Shown here one piece after another: positions 1 to 8,312 of a stretch of 32,094 nucleotides of DNA; within the stretch, counting starts at the first letter, position 1, and each line of letters starts with the position of its first letter. The stretch spans positions 1 to 32,094 of the forward strand of contig JAXDJO010000051.1 of the NCBI GenBank assembly GCA_034667525.1, in the 5' to 3' direction. The position numbers and the translations under genes are program-made. Origin of the DNA: DATAPE01 sp034667525. GTDB taxonomy: Bacteria; Actinomycetota; CADDZG01; WHSQ01. The notes beneath the pieces were generated by a model that saw only the letters and a list, made by a program, of their open reading frames with translations, did not search any database and was not told the origin of the DNA.

Positions 1-292
1 TGAGCGCCACGTCGAGGTCGGGCGCGTCGATGACCCAGAAACCGCCGATGACCTCCTTGGTCTCGAGGTAGGGGCCGTCGCTCATCACCGGCTTCTCACC
101 CTGGCCGTCGACGACGGTCGCGGTCGATGCCGACTGAAGCCCACCGGCGAAGACCCAGTAGCCATCGGCGTGAAGCTTGTCATTGAAGGCGCCGGTCGCG
201 GCGAACGCCTCCTCCATCTCCTCCTTTGAGCCGTAGTTGCCATACTCCGTCATCTCCGCGGGGCCGTGCACGGTCAACAAGTAATGCGTCAT
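1..292 (-). CDS. YCII-related (DGPF-domain) protein, partial at window edge
   Basis: The reading frame starts at an ATG at 292 on the minus strand and runs off the left edge, so only the first 97 residues are present. The start is fixed by an AAGGAG ribosome binding site 7 bases upstream. The protein begins MTHYLLTVHG and continues with a glycine-rich segment reading GYWVFAGGL, then SDGPYLETKEVIGGFWVI, which is the signature of the YCII/DGPF family (PhnB-like small alpha-beta barrel proteins). Members are about 110-125 residues, so 15-30 residues are missing. In actinobacteria this family is often encoded next to an ECF sigma factor of the SigJ/ECF41 type. Such a gene would lie beyond the left edge and cannot be seen. 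The enzymatic role is not established. Confidence 0.85.
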   Translation of the reverse strand, partial: MTHYLLTVHGPAEMTEYGNYGSKEEMEEAFAATGAFNDKLHADGYWVFAGGLQSASTATVVDGQGEKPVMSDGPYLETKEVIGGFWVIDAPDLDVAL

Positions 293-728
293 GCCACTTC
301 TCCTTAGTTCCGGGCGATCCCGATGACCGCCTTCTAGTCTCACCACGAACGGCCTCCCCCCGATACGACAACTTGCCACAGAATGCCTTCCGAACGGGCC
401 GTCGAGGCCTCGGCTCGCCTCCTACACTTGCGTCGGTTTGAGGAGCGGGCACTGTCGATCGTAGGTGAGATCGAAGATGCGCTGGTCGGACACTGGTCGC
501 ATTCTGGACGGTGGGCGCGGCGCGGGGCGCTCGTCGAGGACGCTGGCACAGTCCGGCTACGAGACGCCGATCGCGCACCTCCCCTACGCGCACGACCCCG
601 TTGCACGAGGCCTACCCGCCGGCCGGACGAGGCTCGTTTGTTGGATGGGGGCTCGTGCTTTGTTGAGCGGCGCATCCTCAGGAAAGGAGAGAAGAGCCGG
701 CCTCGTCACTGATGCTAGTTTCCGAACT
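293..728. other. intergenic stretch without a convincing gene
   Basis: This 436-base stretch separates the divergent YCII-like gene and the first VOC gene. It is open in several frames on both strands, but the translations are Arg/Ser/Ala-rich and show no recognisable domain and no well-placed ribosome binding site. It presumably holds the promoters of both flanking genes. A purine-rich GGAAAGGAGAG lies at about 681-691, too far (about 38 bases) from the VOC start at 729 to serve it directly. I could not identify a clear -35/-10 pair. Confidence 0.5.
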
Positions 729-1157
729 ATGCAGGATCCTGTGCCACGCCTGCGGCAGGTGGTCTTGGATACCAGGGATGCGCGTGTCAGCGCCGAGTTC
801 TGGCGCCAACTCCTGGGCCTCGTTTATCGTCCTGGCCACGAAGCACCAGCTCCCGGCGCGGATGACCCGGCAGGGGAAGACTGGCTCAATCTGCAAACCT
901 CTGATGGAAGCGGCTGCCTCGCGTTTCAGCAAGTCGATGAGTTGCCACGTTCCACTTGGCCAGACGCACGCATACCCCAGCAGCTTCACCTGGATCTATC
1001 AGTGCCGAGCAAGAGCGAGCTCGATCTCGCCCATTCTCGGGTAATGGCATTGGGTGGAGAGCTTCGACTCGACCGCTCCAACGACCCGGAAGAGGCCTTG
1101 CGGGTCTATGCCGACCCTGATGGCCACACGTTCTGCATCTTTGTCTCCATCGATTGA
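729..1157 (+). CDS. VOC family (glyoxalase-like) protein
   Basis: This is a 142-residue single-domain vicinal oxygen chelate protein. It shows the usual opening beta strand and helix (RQVVLDTRDARVSAEFWRQLLGL), a central HLDLSVPS strand with a metal-ligand-type His, and the closing ADPDGHTFCIFV strand of Glyoxalase_6-type members. The frame is open further upstream, but homology begins just after the ATG at 729, so I chose that start. Its ribosome binding site is weak, and an in-frame ATG at 645 is a less likely alternative. These proteins act on small electrophiles or antibiotics, or are of unknown substrate. The sequence does not reveal which. It resembles the VOC protein at 23457-23870 in domain type. 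Confidence 0.85.
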   Translation: MQDPVPRLRQVVLDTRDARVSAEFWRQLLGLVYRPGHEAPAPGADDPAGEDWLNLQTSDGSGCLAFQQVDELPRSTWPDARIPQQLHLDLSVPSKSELDLAHSRVMALGGELRLDRSNDPEEALRVYADPDGHTFCIFVSID

Positions 1158-1325
1158 CACCAAAGACCGTTAAGCTGCGTGGTCAGCGCATCAGAGGGTT
1201 GAGTGGCGACTGTGTAGTTGATGCGTCGCGAGCGATGAGTTTCTCCAGCATTCAGGTCAATACCACTGATAGTGCAATCCGAGCAGAGCCAAAGCTGCGC
1301 CCAGGCGGCGTAGAGAGGAGCCAAC

Positions 1326-1703
1326 GTGTTCACAGATACCAAAGCCTTTAGCGGATTCGCGGTGGATGATTTGCAGAAAGCCAAGACGTTCTACGAGGAG
1401 ACGCTCGGGCTAAAGACGTCATCCGACGATGGAAACGTCCTCCTGACTCTCCATCTCGCCGGGGGCCGCGACACCATCGTCTACCTGAAACCCGATTTCA
1501 CCCCTGCGACTTACACCATCTTGAACTTCCAGGTTGACGATGTCGAAAAGGCCGTCGATGAGCTCACCTCTCGGGGGGTGCAGCTCGAGAAGTATCAGGG
1601 TTTGGGCCAGGATGACAAGGGCATCGCTAGGCAGGGCGGCCCACTGATCGCATGGTTCAAGGATCCTGCCGGCAACATCCTGTCTGTGCTTCAGGACAGC
1701 TAG
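1326..1703 (+). CDS. VOC family (glyoxalase/bleomycin resistance-like) protein
   Basis: A 125-residue protein starting at GTG (1326), with an AGAGAGGAG ribosome binding site 6-7 bases upstream. It has the VOC pattern: an N-terminal GFAVDDLQKAKTFYEETLGL segment, a middle LNFQVDDVEKAVDELTSRGV segment, and a terminal FKDPAGNILSVLQ strand. The FAVDD / FYEETLGL opening is the form seen in stand-alone VOC proteins often annotated as glyoxalase. Substrate and metal dependence cannot be read from the sequence. It follows the previous VOC gene after 168 bases, which hold nothing I recognise, so the two are probably transcribed separately. Confidence 0.88.
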   Translation: MFTDTKAFSGFAVDDLQKAKTFYEETLGLKTSSDDGNVLLTLHLAGGRDTIVYLKPDFTPATYTILNFQVDDVEKAVDELTSRGVQLEKYQGLGQDDKGIARQGGPLIAWFKDPAGNILSVLQDS

Positions 1704-1837
1704 GACCATCGCGCAAGGGATCCGTTTGTGGTCCGGCCCCGCGGTCCAGGTCAGCGGTTAGCAGCGCAACACTCTGCTCGCCATGCGGCACAGAGAAACA
1801 GAGGCCGGCGTTGGGCCGCGGCGGTACGGTGCTCAGA

Positions 1838-2224
1838 ATGGTGACCATCGAGGACGCGGCCCGGATCGCATTGGAGCTGCCCGAGGTCACCGAGCGCGCT
1901 CGCCATGGCAACCGCACCTGGTCCGTCGCAAGTAAGGGATTCGCGTGGGAGCGTCCGTTCAGTAAAGCCGACATCAAACGTTTTGGCGACGCGCCCCCGC
2001 CTGCTGGACCCATCGTTGCAGTCCGTGTTGCCGATCTCGAAGAGAAGGAGGCGATGATCGCCAGCAACCCCACGGCCTGCTTCGCCATTCCTCATTTCGA
2101 GGGGTACTCGGCCGTTCTCATCCAGCTGGGGGCCGTCACTAAGAAGGGGCTGCGAGAAGCGATCGTCGACGGTTGGTTGGTATGCGCGCCCTCTAAGCTC
2201 GTGGACGAGTACCTCCACCGCTAG
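1838..2224 (+). CDS. MmcQ/YjbR family DNA-binding-like protein
   Basis: A 128-residue MmcQ/YjbR-like protein beginning MVTIEDAARIALELPEV, the typical opening of this family. It contains RHGNRTWSVASKGFAW, the segment around FSKADIKRFGD, and a C-terminal VDGWLVCAPSKLVDEY stretch matching the family's W...AP..L ending. The frame is open from 1652, but family homology starts at the ATG at 1838. No good ribosome binding site is visible. The family has a CyaY-like fold and is described as double-wing DNA-binding, although its cellular role is unclear. The 3' end overlaps the convergent methyltransferase gene by 4 bases. Confidence 0.85.
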   Translation: MVTIEDAARIALELPEVTERARHGNRTWSVASKGFAWERPFSKADIKRFGDAPPPAGPIVAVRVADLEEKEAMIASNPTACFAIPHFEGYSAVLIQLGAVTKKGLREAIVDGWLVCAPSKLVDEYLHR

Positions 2225-3102
2225 CTCTGTTTCTTGCACCACATATAGGCACTGGCCGAACGCCGAACACCCCTCTTCTGTTCTACCAACGGACGAAGGT
2301 GTCGCAGGAACCTCTCCGCCTCCTTCTCATCCAGTGCCTTATGGATGGCTTCTTCTTGTGTAGGGATGAGCGGGTTTCCGGAAGTCATCAGAAAACTTTG
2401 CCAGTTTTCAAACCAAGGAGTCGGCTCGATCCGCGCCTGAAGATCCAGCCTGATGTCAGCGAAACCAGCGTCCACCGCGAAAGCTAAGAGATCTGAGTCG
2501 TCAAAGTCTGTGATCGAATCGTCCTGGCCCTCATAGGCTTGAGCCACTTTGATCGCCAGATCATTCACGGCGCGAACGTCATAACCCCAAAATTCTTGCT
2601 CCCCGACCGTCTTGAATCGTCTGTTGATCGGCTCGAACATCGAAACCCGGCCCCCGTCTTTTAACACTCTGTAGAACTCCCGCAACACCCTACGTTTCTG
2701 TTGGAAGGGGAGGTACATGACGACGGAGCGCGTCGTAACCACGTCGATTGACACATCATCAAACTCCGTGAGATCGTCGGCGGAAGCCACAACGAACTCA
2801 CACCGTTCCGAGACGCCAAGCGCGTTGGCGGTCGATCTGCAATCAGAGATCAGATCGTTGGAGATATCGCTGAAGATGACGCGTCCGTTCGCGCCCACGA
2901 GGTCAAGGGCACCAAATCCGATGAATCCGTCTCCGGTGCCAACATCGAGAACGGTGTCTCTGGGCTGTACCTCGGCGTTCTCGAGCACGCGCTTTTTAAC
3001 CGGCGAAAGGAACTCGAGCTTCCGCTTTCTGCCGTCGGCATCCCCACCATGTCCGCGCGACAGCACCCACTCCGCCCATTGATCGACCCCTTCCGGATTC
3101 AC
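2221..3102 (-). CDS. class I SAM-dependent methyltransferase
   Basis: A 293-residue methyltransferase. Motif I, VLDVGTGDGFIGFGALDL, lies at about residues 51-68, followed by the acidic motif II strand (RVIFSDIS), a motif with ADDLTEFDD, and the VLKDGGRVSMFEPINRR segment typical of Methyltransf_11/UbiE-like small-molecule methyltransferases. The start is a GTG immediately after the TAA stop of the MFS gene (stop 3105-3103, start 3102-3100), so the two are almost certainly cotranscribed and translationally coupled. The C-terminal 100 residues form an added helical domain of unknown role. Pairing with an exporter suggests modification and export of a small compound, such as self-resistance or a secondary metabolite. 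This is inference only. Confidence 0.88.
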   Translation of the reverse strand: MNPEGVDQWAEWVLSRGHGGDADGRKRKLEFLSPVKKRVLENAEVQPRDTVLDVGTGDGFIGFGALDLVGANGRVIFSDISNDLISDCRSTANALGVSERCEFVVASADDLTEFDDVSIDVVTTRSVVMYLPFQQKRRVLREFYRVLKDGGRVSMFEPINRRFKTVGEQEFWGYDVRAVNDLAIKVAQAYEGQDDSITDFDDSDLLAFAVDAGFADIRLDLQARIEPTPWFENWQSFLMTSGNPLIPTQEEAIHKALDEKEAERFLRHLRPLVEQKRGVRRSASAYMWCKKQS

Positions 3103-4320
3103 TTAGACAGGGTCTAGATTGCGGACGCCCGGCCGTAGGAAACCGATGCCTGCAGCCGAGGCGGCGACGGTTCCGCCCAGTGCAAGGGCCCCTCCGGCAC
3201 CGAGCGCCGCCGCCAATGGTCCCGCCAGGCCCAATCCGAGCGGCTGCAAGCTCAGCGAGACAAGCCAATCGATGGAGCTGATTCTGCCGAGCAGCCGTTC
3301 CGGGATATGCGTTTGCAGCAGAGTGACCCAGATCACTTGTGCCGCCTCATTGAAAAATCCCACAACTGCAAGGAGTGCGGTGACGGTGAGGATGTTAGAG
3401 GCCAGACCGAGCGCGGCGATCCCGAGACCCGAAACGACCCAGCCCAGGAAAGCGATCGCTGAAGTATTTCGAGGAAGGTGCACGCTGCCGGAAACCACCG
3501 CGGCGATTACGCCGCCGACACCGAAGCCAGCGTAGACAAGACCAAGCGAGTCGGCACCACCGTGAAGTGAGCGGACGAGGAACGGGACCAGCACGCTCAA
3601 CGGGCCATATGCCACGAAGTTGCCAACCGTTCCCACCGCGAGGAGGGTGACCCAGAGCCATGGCCGTTTTCGAACGTAAGAGAAACCCTCCTTGACATCG
3701 TTCAGAACTGCGCCCGAGGGTGCCTTCGCCAGAGCTCGTGGCCGGACGAGAAAGAGGGCCCAGATACTTGCGAGGAAGCTTGCCGCGTCAACGGAGAACG
3801 CTACGGTGGTTCCAAAAGCTGCGACGAGGACCCCGCCAACCGCAGGCCCGATAAGGGCAAGTGCAAAGAGCCTGCTCGTGCTGGTGAGTGAGTTGGCTGA
3901 TGGAAGGAATTCTTCAGTCACGAGCTGCGGAACCAAAGCAGTGGCTGCGGCCAAGAGGATGCCGCTCCCAGCGCCGGTGATCGCGCCCAATACAACTAGA
4001 TGCCACACCTGCAACTGGCCGGTGCTTATCAAAAGAGCAACGCCGGCGACGGCAAGGGCTTGAACGGAGTCACCTATGAGCATCAGCACTCGCCGTTCCA
4101 CCCTGTCCGCCATCGCGCCCCCCATGAGCAGGATGAGGATCCGCGCAGCGCTCCTAACGAGGAGCACCAAGCCAAGGGTTGTCGCGCTCCCCGATAGTTC
4201 GAGCGCCTGCCACGCCAAGGCGATCGTGAAGACGCCATCGCCGAACAACGAGATGGTCTGACCTGCCCACAGGAGAGCGAAGTCCCGTTGGGAGAGCGCG
4301 CGGAAGAACGGAAAGTTCAC
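3103..4320 (-). CDS. MFS transporter (exporter type)
   Basis: A 405-residue major facilitator with about 12 hydrophobic helices. The N-terminus (FFRALSQRDFALLWAGQTISLFGDGVFTIAL) is the hallmark of the MFS_3/enterobactin-exporter-like group. The motif-A-type loop ADRVERRVLML follows helix 2. The start is a GTG at 4320; an in-frame stop lies three codons upstream, so no longer version is possible. The ribosome binding site is weak (AGGCTGCGG). The gene runs directly into the methyltransferase gene (adjacent stop and start). Export of a toxic or methylated small molecule is the likely role, with substrate unknown. The aldo/keto reductase gene lies 81 bases upstream on the same strand. Confidence 0.9.
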   Translation of the reverse strand: MNFPFFRALSQRDFALLWAGQTISLFGDGVFTIALAWQALELSGSATTLGLVLLVRSAARILILLMGGAMADRVERRVLMLIGDSVQALAVAGVALLISTGQLQVWHLVVLGAITGAGSGILLAAATALVPQLVTEEFLPSANSLTSTSRLFALALIGPAVGGVLVAAFGTTVAFSVDAASFLASIWALFLVRPRALAKAPSGAVLNDVKEGFSYVRKRPWLWVTLLAVGTVGNFVAYGPLSVLVPFLVRSLHGGADSLGLVYAGFGVGGVIAAVVSGSVHLPRNTSAIAFLGWVVSGLGIAALGLASNILTVTALLAVVGFFNEAAQVIWVTLLQTHIPERLLGRISSIDWLVSLSLQPLGLGLAGPLAAALGAGGALALGGTVAASAAGIGFLRPGVRNLDPV

Positions 4321-4401
4321 GGCCGCAGCCTAGAGGCAGTAACAATTAGCGGGGAGGATCGGCTCACAGCACCCGCTACGGGCCCTCATTTTCTCCGATC
4401 T

Positions 4402-5373
4402 CTACCAGGCGTACCCTTCCGGCGCGACCCCCGGGCCCGGGAAGATATCGTCCAGCCGCTCGAGGGTGTCGTGGTCCAGTCGGATAGCCGGAGCCCTGAG
4501 CGAGCCTTCAAGTTGGTCGCTCGTACGCGGTCCGATGATCGGTGCCGTCACCACGGGATTGGCCAAAAGCCATGCCAACGCTACATCCGCGGGCCGTTCG
4601 CCAAGATCGGCGCATAGCTTCTCCCAGGCTTCGAGCTGGGGGCGCTTCTCTTCCACCCGCTTGCGGAAGCCTTCGTTCGCGCGCCGGCCCTCTTCAGCCT
4701 TCTCTAGTGCGCCGCCCAAGAGGCCACCGCCCAGGGGACTCCAAGGGATGACTCCCATCCCATAGGCCTCGCATGTGGGGAGCACCTCGAGCTCGGACAT
4801 CCGGGCGTCGAGGTTGTAGAGACATTGCTCGGTACCAAGTCCCAGCGACGCTCGTCCCCGAGCGGTCTCGTTGCCCCTGGCGATGGCCCAACCAGGAAAG
4901 TTGCTCGTACCCACGTAAAGGATCTTGCCCTCGCGCACGAGGTTGTCCATCGACTGCCAGATCTCTTCCCATGAAGTGTCGCGGTCGATGTGGTGCATCT
5001 GATAGATGTCGATGTGGTCGGTCTGCAGCCGTCGCAGGCTGTTCTCACATGCTTGCCTGATGTGCAGGGCAGAGAGCCTTCCGAAGTTCGGCCAATCTCC
5101 CGTTCGGCCGAACACCTTCGTCGCAAGAACGACTTTCTCCCGCCGGCCACCGCCTTTGGCGAACCATCGCCCGATTATCTGTTCGCTGATGCCTTCGCCG
5201 GGCTTGCCTCCGCCGTAGCCGTTGGCGGTGTCGAAGAAGTTGATGCCTTCATCGAGGGCCTGGTCCATGATCGCGTGACTGGTTTCTTCGTCGGCCTGTG
5301 AGCCCCAGTTCATCGTGCCGAGGCATAGTGGGCTCACCTTCACGCCGAGCCGACCGAGTGTCCGATATTCCAT
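4402..5373 (-). CDS. aldo/keto reductase
   Basis: A 323-residue NADPH-dependent aldo/keto reductase. The catalytic tetrad is visible at Asp48 and Tyr53 (FFDTANGYGGG), Lys86 (LATKVFG) and His127 (IYQMHHID). The C-terminal IIGPRTSDQLEGSL segment is the NADPH phosphate-binding loop. The family is the Kv-beta-like/YajO or YghZ-type group acting on aldehydes and ketones. I set the start at ATG 5373 because AAAGGGAGAACAG sits just upstream and homology begins at MEYRTLG. The longer frame to 5415 lacks a signal. It lies upstream of and in line with the MFS-methyltransferase pair, and may share a transcript. Confidence 0.92.
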   Translation of the reverse strand: MEYRTLGRLGVKVSPLCLGTMNWGSQADEETSHAIMDQALDEGINFFDTANGYGGGKPGEGISEQIIGRWFAKGGGRREKVVLATKVFGRTGDWPNFGRLSALHIRQACENSLRRLQTDHIDIYQMHHIDRDTSWEEIWQSMDNLVREGKILYVGTSNFPGWAIARGNETARGRASLGLGTEQCLYNLDARMSELEVLPTCEAYGMGVIPWSPLGGGLLGGALEKAEEGRRANEGFRKRVEEKRPQLEAWEKLCADLGERPADVALAWLLANPVVTAPIIGPRTSDQLEGSLRAPAIRLDHDTLERLDDIFPGPGVAPEGYAW

Positions 5374-5478
5374 CTGTTCTCCCTTTCCACTGACCGGCGG
5401 GGGACAAGGTTGCATTATCGGATACGTGCAGCCCGCTCTGTTCCATGGCGACTAGGCGATGTCGTGATGCAATGACTG

Positions 5479-5510
5479 CTCCGCGCTGAGCTATCCCAAG
5501 TAACGCGGAG
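5479..5510. repeat. inverted repeat CTCCGCG/CGCGGAG between divergent genes
   Basis: A perfect 7-base inverted repeat (5479-5485 and 5504-5510) with an 18-base spacer lies between the divergent aldo/keto reductase and Hint-domain genes. A second inverted repeat, CCTCAG/CTGAGG at 5588-5593 and 5605-5610, lies about 50 bases ahead of the Hint gene start. Either could be an operator or a leader hairpin. No known regulator site is recognisable. Confidence 0.35.
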
Positions 5511-5659
5511 ATAGTGCGAATGCGTCACGCGGCGAACGAGGAGACTTCCATCCGGCCCCCTCGTCCGTCCGGGATCTATGCGTTTGACCTCAGTATTGGG
5601 GAACCTGAGGATGCGATTTCTCGTCTAAAGAGCATGTGGCCCGGTGCGGAGGAGCGATC

Positions 5660-6586
5660 GTGGGACTGAAGCTAAGACAACGTTCGCAGCCTCGTGGCGC
5701 CCGGCTGGGGCGCCTCTTCGTTGCCTTGTTGCTGATCGCCACCGGGTGCGCTAGCACCACCTCTCCAAGCTCAGGCGGTACGCCGCTGCCACTTCCGGTG
5801 CTGAAGCTCGCGGTTCTGGGCGCCATCGGTGGGCATCTGACCTACTGCGATCCCGATGTCTATCCCATCGCTCATGGCACGCCTCTGGAGAACGCCCGCG
5901 ACCGGCTCCCGACCATCCGGGCCGACCATCCAGTCTTCGATGCGATCCTCCAGCATGAATCCCTCTCCGCGGGCCAGAAGTTCACTCCTGACGAAGTGAT
6001 CGCAATCAATGACGACTACAAGCAGATGCAGGCGATCGACCTGAAGCCTGCTGGCGGCGACTACACGTTCGACGTCGAGGTGCCGCAAGGCGGATCTGGT
6101 GTCGGCATCTGGCGCTTGACGGGTACCGTGACCCGCGCTGGCACCGTCTCGATCTCCCACCGCGAGGTCGGCCAGCGGCCGAACTGCCCTATCTGCTTGG
6201 CGACCGGTGTTCTCATCGCAACGCCAAATGGGGAGGTTCCCGTGCAGGAGGTGCCCGTTGGCATGCCGGTCTGGACAACGGATGCAGGCGGGCGTCGCAT
6301 CGCAGGCGTCGTGTTGCAGACCGGGCACATGGAGGCACCTCTCGGCCACGAGGTCGTTCGGCTGGCCCTCGCGGACGGGCGAGCGGTTGTCGCTTCTCCG
6401 GCTCACCCGACCGTCGATGGCCGCACCGTGGGCGCTCTGAGTTCTGGCGATCGTTACGACGGAAGCGTGGTCGCCCGAGCGACCCTCATCCCGTACGCAG
6501 GAGTGACCTGGGATCTCCTCCCGTCCGGGCCCACCGGGAGCTATTTCGCCGACGGAGTTTTGCTGGCAAGCACCTTGCAGCGATAG
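5660..6586 (+). CDS. lipoprotein-like protein with C-terminal Hint domain
   Basis: A 308-residue exported protein. The start is GTG 5660, with GGAGGAGC 5 bases upstream. A basic N-terminus and hydrophobic stretch end in LLIATGC (Cys30), a lipobox-like site. Residues 50-175 form a domain I do not recognise. From Cys179 to the end is a Hint (Hedgehog/intein) domain: ICLATGVLIATPNGEVPV opens it, ASPAHPTVDGR (His249) is the block-B-like motif, and DLLPSGPTGSYFADGVLLAST closes it. Hint domains catalyse N-S acyl shift and self-cleavage. Here nothing follows the domain, and the canonical intein C-terminal Asn-Cys is absent, so protein splicing is not expected; autocleavage after Cys176-Pro-Ile is possible. 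Similar Hint-tailed secreted proteins exist in other bacteria, with unclear roles. Confidence 0.85.
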   Translation: MGLKLRQRSQPRGARLGRLFVALLLIATGCASTTSPSSGGTPLPLPVLKLAVLGAIGGHLTYCDPDVYPIAHGTPLENARDRLPTIRADHPVFDAILQHESLSAGQKFTPDEVIAINDDYKQMQAIDLKPAGGDYTFDVEVPQGGSGVGIWRLTGTVTRAGTVSISHREVGQRPNCPICLATGVLIATPNGEVPVQEVPVGMPVWTTDAGGRRIAGVVLQTGHMEAPLGHEVVRLALADGRAVVASPAHPTVDGRTVGALSSGDRYDGSVVARATLIPYAGVTWDLLPSGPTGSYFADGVLLASTLQR

Positions 6587-6618
6587 GGCAGCATTATCGG
6601 AGTCGATAGGATTGCGAG

Positions 6619-7173
6619 GTGGCCGACCTCACCGCGATCGCGTCGCTGAGCGGGCGCTCCTCGCCGGACTTCGCCCGGTATTGGCACCGGCCCGGCTGCA
6701 GGACCCCGAGCAGAAGATCTCGTGGGGTGATGGACACTGGACCCGGCTGCGGGGCGGTCTAGGTGGGGTCGAGTGCAACGACGATGTGATCTATCTCTCC
6801 ATGCCGTTGCGCAACGTGGGCGGTGGGATGGCCGTGCTGCACGGTTGGTACCCGTACGCCGACCGGCTCCACCCCGACCACGACCACGCTGAGCCGGCCC
6901 GACTTCCGCCGCCAAACGCGTGACCTCTACGTAGCAGCGAGCGACATCGGGTTCTGGCAAGGTGCCCTGCGCGATCCATCCGAACATGGTTTCGCCGAGA
7001 TAAACGCCCGTATCCGGGGCCGTGAACGGCTATCTATCGACCTGCTGTACGGCGACCACGAAGGCGGTCAGCGCACGATCAGCCGATTTGGGTTGGCTCC
7101 CGCGGAGTCGTCGCCTGACTGGGTGTGCTCCGTCGTTCGTCACTGGAACCTCGACCGATCTGACCCGCGCTGA
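6619..7173 (+). pseudogene. frameshifted gene of unknown function
   Basis: A coding sequence of about 185 codons is split over two frames. It begins with GTG 6619 (MADLTAIASLS), shifts near 6645-6652 into the frame encoding ERALLAGLRPVLAPARLQ and GDGHWTRLRGGLGGVEC, then shifts again near 6893-6902 at a GGCCCG run into DFRRQTRDLYVAASDIGFWQ, ending RHWNLDRSDPR. The downstream shift is certain in the sense that the protein text continues smoothly (HAEP then DFRRQTRDLY). The upstream one is less certain. The two shifts have opposite sign. The protein is soluble, rich in Trp, His and Asp, with no domain I can name. It could be a decaying gene or carry two sequencing errors. Confidence 0.6.
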
Positions 7174-7233
7174 GTGGGCCCACCAGGTAAGCATCCACGA
7201 TGTCGGCATCGTCTTTCCGAGGGTCGTTGAGCC

Positions 7234-8190
7234 TCAGTAACAGGTGACTCCTGCAAAGGAGCAGTTTCCGATTTCATCACCATTGGCGACGTTGTCGTGG
7301 ATAGTGACGTTGAGCAAGTGGAACCCGGTGGTCGAAGAGCGGGAGTCTTCCCACACATGGATCCCATGGTGCCCGTTGCCGCCGAGCTTGTTGCCGAAGA
7401 TGTCTATGTTCTGTGAATCATTTACTTCGATCCCGGCGTGATAGGGCATGTTGAGAGTGTTATTCCACTTCACCGTGTTGTAGGCGATTGTCGCAGGACC
7501 TTGCCCTATTTCGTAATGAATGCCGGTGAGCGTGTTGTAGAGCACTACGTTGTTCTTCATCGTAAAGGCGCCACAATTGCGATCACAATGCACGCCGTTC
7601 CCGTTGTTGTGATCGATGCGCGAGTGCGTGACCGTAAGAGGATTCACGGACTTGATGCCCGCCGACACGTAGTCGAGGTTAGTCGTCGTTGTTACCGCAC
7701 CATTGTGATCGATGTGCGAGTAGGAAACGGTGAGGCCGTGCTGGCCCCCCAAACCCACGCGGTGGTTGGAATACACGTGAAGCTGGGAGGCGGTCACATT
7801 GGCCCCGTTGTAGACGCCTTCGCCGGTCGCCCCGCAGTTGGTTCCGGGACACTCATTGACTGCCCCCGAGATAGCTAGGTCTGTCAGGCTTACCCCTGTG
7901 GTGTTGGAAAGATCAAAGATGATCGGGAGCGTAGTGGTCGTTATCGAAACGTCATCGGGAACTGCGCCCAATCCACGGATAGTGTCACCACTCTTAGGTG
8001 TGAGGGTTGAACCGGGTTTGTAAGTTCCGGGGTAGATGCAGAACGTCGTCCCGCCGGCGGCTCTGTTGATCGTTGACGAGATATTGGTTCCCGGTTTAAT
8101 GGCTTTGCACGACGCCGCGTGCGCTGAGACCATGGCACCAGCGCTCAACAGGACAGAAGCCGCCACCGCGACGGCGAAGCGTTTGCTCAC
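7234..8190 (-). CDS. secreted right-handed parallel beta-helix repeat protein
   Basis: A 318-residue protein starting at GTG 8190 with AAGGGAGAAAC upstream. A Sec signal peptide (residues 1-26, ending AHA-A) is followed by Cys28 and GGTTFCIYPGTY. The rest is a run of about 22-residue coils with N/H/G-rich turns (VYSNHRVGLGG, SRIDHNNGNGV, YNTLTGIHY, GNKLGGNGHHGIHVW) typical of pectin-lyase-like/NosD beta-helices. The last residues are GNCSFAGVTCY, a paired-Cys cap shared with the two paralogues at 17150-18190 and 18208-19284. These folds bind or cleave polysaccharides, but no catalytic residues of a known lyase family are evident. A surface glycan-binding or modifying role is inferred. Confidence 0.88.
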   Translation of the reverse strand: MSKRFAVAVAASVLLSAGAMVSAHAASCKAIKPGTNISSTINRAAGGTTFCIYPGTYKPGSTLTPKSGDTIRGLGAVPDDVSITTTTLPIIFDLSNTTGVSLTDLAISGAVNECPGTNCGATGEGVYNGANVTASQLHVYSNHRVGLGGQHGLTVSYSHIDHNGAVTTTTNLDYVSAGIKSVNPLTVTHSRIDHNNGNGVHCDRNCGAFTMKNNVVLYNTLTGIHYEIGQGPATIAYNTVKWNNTLNMPYHAGIEVNDSQNIDIFGNKLGGNGHHGIHVWEDSRSSTTGFHLLNVTIHDNVANGDEIGNCSFAGVTCY

Positions 8191-8283
8191 AGTTTCTCCC
8201 TTTTGAGGCGACTACGGAGGGTTACTACCCACTTACCGGTTTATCTAAGTATGGCGACTGGTACGGCACTTTTGGGTTAACTA

Positions 8284-8312
8284 TCGGCATGCCGACCCCC
8301 CGCTTTACGGGG
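8284..8312 (-). terminator. possible weak hairpin terminator after methyltransferase gene
   Basis: Read on the minus strand, the methyltransferase stop codon lies in the loop of a CCCCG/CGGGG hairpin (8298-8302 with 8308-8312), followed by a perfect 12-base palindrome TCGGCATGCCGA (8284-8295). There is no U-run, so terminator function is uncertain. The palindrome could instead be an operator for the beta-helix gene that begins 94 bases further on. Confidence 0.35.
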
